The notes beneath the pieces were generated by a model, which did no database searches, was not told where the DNA came from, and worked only from the letters and a program-made list of their open reading frames with translations. The translations under genes and the position numbers were made by a program. 8,438 nt of DNA from assembly GCA_003221595.1 (NCBI GenBank), contig QHSM01000275.1:1-8438 (forward strand), given 5' to 3'. This DNA comes from Candidatus Rokuibacteriota bacterium (GTDB lineage: Bacteria > Methylomirabilota > Methylomirabilia > Rokubacteriales > CSP1-6). Below, in pieces: positions 6,131 through 8,438 of the stretch; the first letter of the stretch is position 1, and each line of letters starts with the position of its first letter.

Positions 6131-6475
6131 TCAGCTCCGCCAGAGGTCGACATAGAGCCGCAGTCGTTCCCGAAGCGGCAACCGGATCTCCTCCATCGCG
6201 TCGGCGACCTTCATGCCGGCGAACAGATCGCCCTCGATGTCGAGCGCGCCCGCGACATAGGCCTCGGCGAAGTTGAGCGGGGTCGGGTCCCGCATGAGGT
6301 GGACGAACGTCTCGGGCCGGTGCACGACCGCCGTGCACACCGGCGCGCCGTGGCCCAGCGCGACCAGCGTTCCGTCCCAGAGCCGGAACGCAAACCCGGT
6401 CTCCACCCTATCGAAGACCCGTTTTAGGATTCCCGCCGCTCGTCGGGAGCTGACGTTTCGTGGCAGCGCAATCAT
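6131..6475 (-). CDS. Stand-alone N-terminal domain of a cyclopropane-fatty-acid synthase
   Basis: A 114-residue protein with no methyltransferase motifs. Seen: FRLWDGTLVALGHGAPVCT (29-47) and LNFAEAYVAGALDIEGDLF (67-85), matching by eye the N-terminal domain of long CFA synthases (dG...g...p......h.p..l..l...p...lgeaYv.G.ldieGDL; E. coli LGLGESYMDGWW). In one-piece enzymes this domain is followed by a linker and then the HYDVxNDFY catalytic domain. Here the gene stops just at that linker, and the catalytic domain is encoded 1.1 kb away, after a reductase gene. The halves add up to 414 residues, the size of a normal long-form enzyme. In E. coli the N-terminal domain is needed for activity and membrane-linked dimer function, so this product probably acts as a separate subunit (inference). 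It is the first gene of the operon. ATG 6475 has no clear Shine-Dalgarno. The alternative is a degenerate remnant, but the frame is intact. Confidence 0.7.
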   Translation of the reverse strand: MIALPRNVSSRRAAGILKRVFDRVETGFAFRLWDGTLVALGHGAPVCTAVVHRPETFVHLMRDPTPLNFAEAYVAGALDIEGDLFAGMKVADAMEEIRLPLRERLRLYVDLWRS

Positions 6476-6502
6476 GGAGTGATGGTGGCGCGTACTTGCG
6501 AG

Positions 6503-6531
6503 ACACTAGCAGAGTGCCCGGACGGGGGCAA
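6503..6531 (-). promoter_or_regulatory. Candidate promoter of the five-gene lipid operon
   Basis: On the minus strand TTGCCC (6531-6526) is separated by exactly 17 bases from TAGTGT (6508-6503), and TGC directly before it gives an extended -10. Transcription would start near 6496, some 20 bases before ATG 6475. The 88-base gap is the only sizeable non-coding stretch upstream of the operon. Confidence 0.45.
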
Positions 6532-6553
6532 GAAATCTCGGCGCCACGCCAAG
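6532..6553 (-). terminator. Candidate weak intrinsic terminator after the MFS gene
   Basis: On the minus strand CTTGGC (6553-6548), a 5-base loop and GCCGAG (6542-6537) form a 6-bp stem with one G-U pair, followed directly by ATTTCTT. It begins 10 bases after the antiporter stop. The stem is short and the T-tract is interrupted, so it may be only partly effective and allow read-through into the lipid operon. Confidence 0.35.
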
Positions 6554-6563
6554 ATCGACGTCG

Positions 6564-8177
6564 TTACACGACATTTTCCTCGATCGCGTGGGGAGCCGAC
6601 GACCGGCCGGCCGGGGCGGTCGCGGCGGTCGACGGCTCCAGCCGGATCCGGCGCATGAGCGGCAGGAGCAGGGGGACGGCCGCGAACATGGCCGCCAGGA
6701 GCCAGAAGTCGTCGGCGTAGGCGAGGAGCTGAGCCTGCGTCATCGTTTCGCGATAGAGCATGGCCATCGCCTGGCGCTCGGCGGTGAAGGTGTCGCTGCC
6801 CCGGGCCACGAAGTGGCTCGCCCAGCGGGTCAGGCGCTCGCGCGTGGCCGGGTCCCACAGGGTGAGGTGGCTCACGAGGGTGGTCTGGTGGAACTGGCTG
6901 CGCTGGGCCAGGAGCGTCGTGACCACCGCAATGCCGATGCTGCCGCCGAGGTTGCGCGCCATGCTGTAGATCGCGGCGGCGTTCACGAGCTTGTCGCGCC
7001 GGACCGTGGCGAGCGTGAGCGTGGAGAGCGGCACGTAGATGAACCCCGCGGCGAACCCCTGGATGAAGCGCGGCAGGGCGAGCGCCCAGTAGTCCATGCC
7101 GAGCGTGAGCGTGGTCATCATGTACAGGCTGCCCGCGTTCAGGAGGCATCCGAACGCCAGCATCGCGCGCTGATCGACGCGGGTCACGATCCCGGAGGCG
7201 AAGAGCGAGAAGATGTTGCCGAGGCCGCCGGGCGCCAGCACCAGGCCCGAGGTCCACGCGTCGTAGCCGAGCAGCTTCTGCGTGAAGATGGCGACCAGCA
7301 GCATGCCCGCGAACTGGCCGAAGCCGATGATGGTGCTCAGGGTGACGCCGGTGGCGAAATTCCGATCGGTGAATACTCCCAAATCAAGGATCGGCTCGCC
7401 GGCCGCCAGCTCCCGGATCATGAAGGCGGCGAGCGCGCCGACGGCGACGACCGCCAGCGTGACGATCGTCGACGACGCGAACCAGTCGAGCCGCTCACCG
7501 CGGTCCAGGAGGAGCTGGAGGCACCCGAATCCCGCGATCATGAAGGCCAGGCCCCACCAGTCGATCCTCAGCGATCGCCGCAGGTACGGCGGGTCGAACA
7601 GGAAGGCGCCGGCCATGACGAACCCGACGAGTCCCACCGGCAGGTTGATGTAGAAGATCCAGCGCCACGACCACTCGTCGGCGAGGTAGCCGCCCACGGT
7701 CGGCCCCAGGATCGGGCCGAGGATGAAGCCGACGCCCCACACCGCCATCGCGAGGCCGCGCTGGTGGAACGGAAAGATCTCCCAGAGGATCGCCTGCGAG
7801 AGCGGAATGATCGGCCCGCCGCCGAGGCCCTGGAAGATGCGGGCGGCAATCAGCGTGGTCAGGTCCGGGGCGGCGCCCGAAACGAACGAGCTGATCACGA
7901 AGACCGTGGCGCAGATCATGAAGAACCGCTTGCGGCCGAAGAGCCCGGTCAGCCATCCGGTGGCCGGAATCACCACGGCGTTGGCGGCCAGGTACGAGGT
8001 GATGACCCACGACGCCTCGTCCAGCCCCGCCGACAGCGATCCCTGCAGGTGCGGGAGGATGACGTTGGTCACGCTGGTGTCGAGGATCTGCATGAAGGCC
8101 ACCACCATGACGGTGAAGGTGATGGCCCACTTCCGGGGGGCGGAGATCGGGACCGCTTCGGGAGCTGGAGGCGTCAT
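6564..8177 (-). CDS. DHA2 (EmrB/QacA) family MFS multidrug/proton antiporter, 14 TM
   Basis: A 537-residue inner-membrane transporter with about 14 hydrophobic helices. Seen: LDTSVTNVILP (32-42, motif D1 of 14-TM drug antiporters, with the acidic residue of helix 1), GRKR (81-84, motif A), GFILGPILGPTVGG (150-163, antiporter motif C), WRWIFYINLPVG (171-182, strongly EmrB-like), and a long polar loop before the last helix, as in EmrB. These features point to proton-driven export of hydrophobic compounds. EmrB partners with a membrane-fusion protein EmrA and an outer-membrane channel, neither of which is in the window. The upstream amidohydrolase gene ends 20 bases before ATG 8177, so the two probably share a transcript; the start has only a weak TAGG upstream. 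The substrate is unknown and could be a metabolite linked to the amidohydrolase. A fatty-acid or lipid substrate is conceivable but unsupported. Confidence 0.92.
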   Translation of the reverse strand: MTPPAPEAVPISAPRKWAITFTVMVVAFMQILDTSVTNVILPHLQGSLSAGLDEASWVITSYLAANAVVIPATGWLTGLFGRKRFFMICATVFVISSFVSGAAPDLTTLIAARIFQGLGGGPIIPLSQAILWEIFPFHQRGLAMAVWGVGFILGPILGPTVGGYLADEWSWRWIFYINLPVGLVGFVMAGAFLFDPPYLRRSLRIDWWGLAFMIAGFGCLQLLLDRGERLDWFASSTIVTLAVVAVGALAAFMIRELAAGEPILDLGVFTDRNFATGVTLSTIIGFGQFAGMLLVAIFTQKLLGYDAWTSGLVLAPGGLGNIFSLFASGIVTRVDQRAMLAFGCLLNAGSLYMMTTLTLGMDYWALALPRFIQGFAAGFIYVPLSTLTLATVRRDKLVNAAAIYSMARNLGGSIGIAVVTTLLAQRSQFHQTTLVSHLTLWDPATRERLTRWASHFVARGSDTFTAERQAMAMLYRETMTQAQLLAYADDFWLLAAMFAAVPLLLPLMRRIRLEPSTAATAPAGRSSAPHAIEENVV

Positions 8178-8197
8178 TGCCTAGAGACGACTCGGGG

Positions 8198-8438
8198 TCA
8201 GGCCAACCGATAGGCTCGCCGTGCGGTCCCGCTGAACAGATCCCTCTTCTCGTCGTCCGACGCGTCGGCGGCGATGCGCTTGAACGCGTTCCAGAGGGCC
8301 GCGTAGCCGATCCCCATCTTCTCGACCGGGAAATTGCTCTCGAACATGCACCGGCTCGCCCCGAAGCGCTCGATGCAGAGCTCGATGTACGGGCGCCAGT
8401 GCGCGGCCAGCACGGCCGAGGACGGCGGCGCCGGCAGC
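8198..8438 (-). CDS. Amidohydrolase-2 family (TIM-barrel) protein, C-terminal end (partial)
   Basis: The frame runs from the window edge to TGA at 8198-8200, giving about 79 C-terminal residues; the true start lies outside, and the GTG at 8413 is internal. Seen: WRPYIELCIERFGASRCMFESNFPVEK, then LWNAFKRIA, a K-R-D-LF segment, GTARRAYRLA. This is the C-terminal signature of PF04909 amidohydrolases (relatives of ACMS decarboxylase and oxalomesaconate hydratase): barrel strand 8, then the helix ending in TA-x-x-YRL. These are cytosolic, usually metal-dependent hydrolases or decarboxylases of carboxylic acids or lactones. In better-known members strand 8 carries a metal-ligand Asp (SD-x-P); here the aligned residue is Asn (SNFP). 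The gene is probably co-transcribed with the antiporter 20 bases downstream. Substrate unknown. Confidence 0.85.
   Translation of the reverse strand, partial: LPAPPSSAVLAAHWRPYIELCIERFGASRCMFESNFPVEKMGIGYAALWNAFKRIAADASDDEKRDLFSGTARRAYRLA

Noticed and set aside
6131..6475. Frameshifted or decayed CFA gene, i.e. a pseudogene fragment
   Set aside because: The frame is intact, ends cleanly at the domain boundary, heads the operon with a candidate promoter, and is joined to the reductase by a one-base gap; decay would not predict this order. Not fully excluded.
6588..8213. 541-codon plus-strand open frame opposite the antiporter
   Set aside because: Rich in Arg, Glu, Gly, His and Asp as the antisense of a hydrophobic membrane protein; no domain pattern.
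1..8438. Search for tRNA/rRNA genes, CRISPR arrays, IS elements, phage genes or toxin-antitoxin pairs
   Set aside because: No cloverleaf, repeat array, transposase or integrase motif was seen on either strand; every stretch longer than about 150 bases is accounted for by genes.

Overview
The window is GC-rich throughout, with GTG starts mixed among ATG starts and tightly packed genes. It suggests a high-GC Gram-negative soil or subsurface bacterium. A lineage such as Rokubacteria/Methylomirabilota, or a delta- or betaproteobacterium, would fit the gene types, but this placement is inference from composition and content only; no rRNA or tRNA is present. There is no sign of CRISPR, IS elements or integrase, and no gene-free stretch exceeds 300 bases.

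Layout. (1) Bases 1-227, plus strand: the end of a TauD/TfdA-type 2-oxoglutarate dioxygenase. (2) Bases 228-377: intergenic, with nested inverted repeats and then a perfect -10 box. (3) Bases 378-2237, plus strand: a 19-residue lysine-rich mini-gene with an exceptionally complete Shine-Dalgarno sequence, followed 6 bases later by uup, an ABC-F ATPase that has no good ribosome-binding site of its own. (4) Bases 2249-6475, minus strand: a compact five-gene lipid operon. In transcription order it holds a stand-alone N-terminal domain of a cyclopropane-fatty-acid (CFA) synthase, a geranylgeranyl-reductase-family flavoprotein, the CFA catalytic methyltransferase domain, a membrane fatty-acid desaturase, and a protein that looks like two YjbQ/UPF0047 domains in tandem. 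(5) Bases 6564-8438, minus strand: a 14-helix DHA2 drug/proton antiporter preceded by the end of an amidohydrolase-2 protein.

How the genes may work together. The desaturase would place a double bond in acyl chains. The split CFA methyltransferase would transfer a one-carbon unit from S-adenosylmethionine to that double bond. The flavoprotein, translated in close coupling with both halves of the methyltransferase, could reduce a methylene or other unsaturated intermediate. The operon may therefore make a methyl-branched or otherwise modified membrane lipid rather than, or as well as, a plain cyclopropane fatty acid. The flavoprotein gene sitting exactly between the two halves of what is usually one enzyme is the most unusual feature of the window. 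The second is the poly-lysine mini-gene that appears to control translation of uup, whose family acts on stalled ribosomes.
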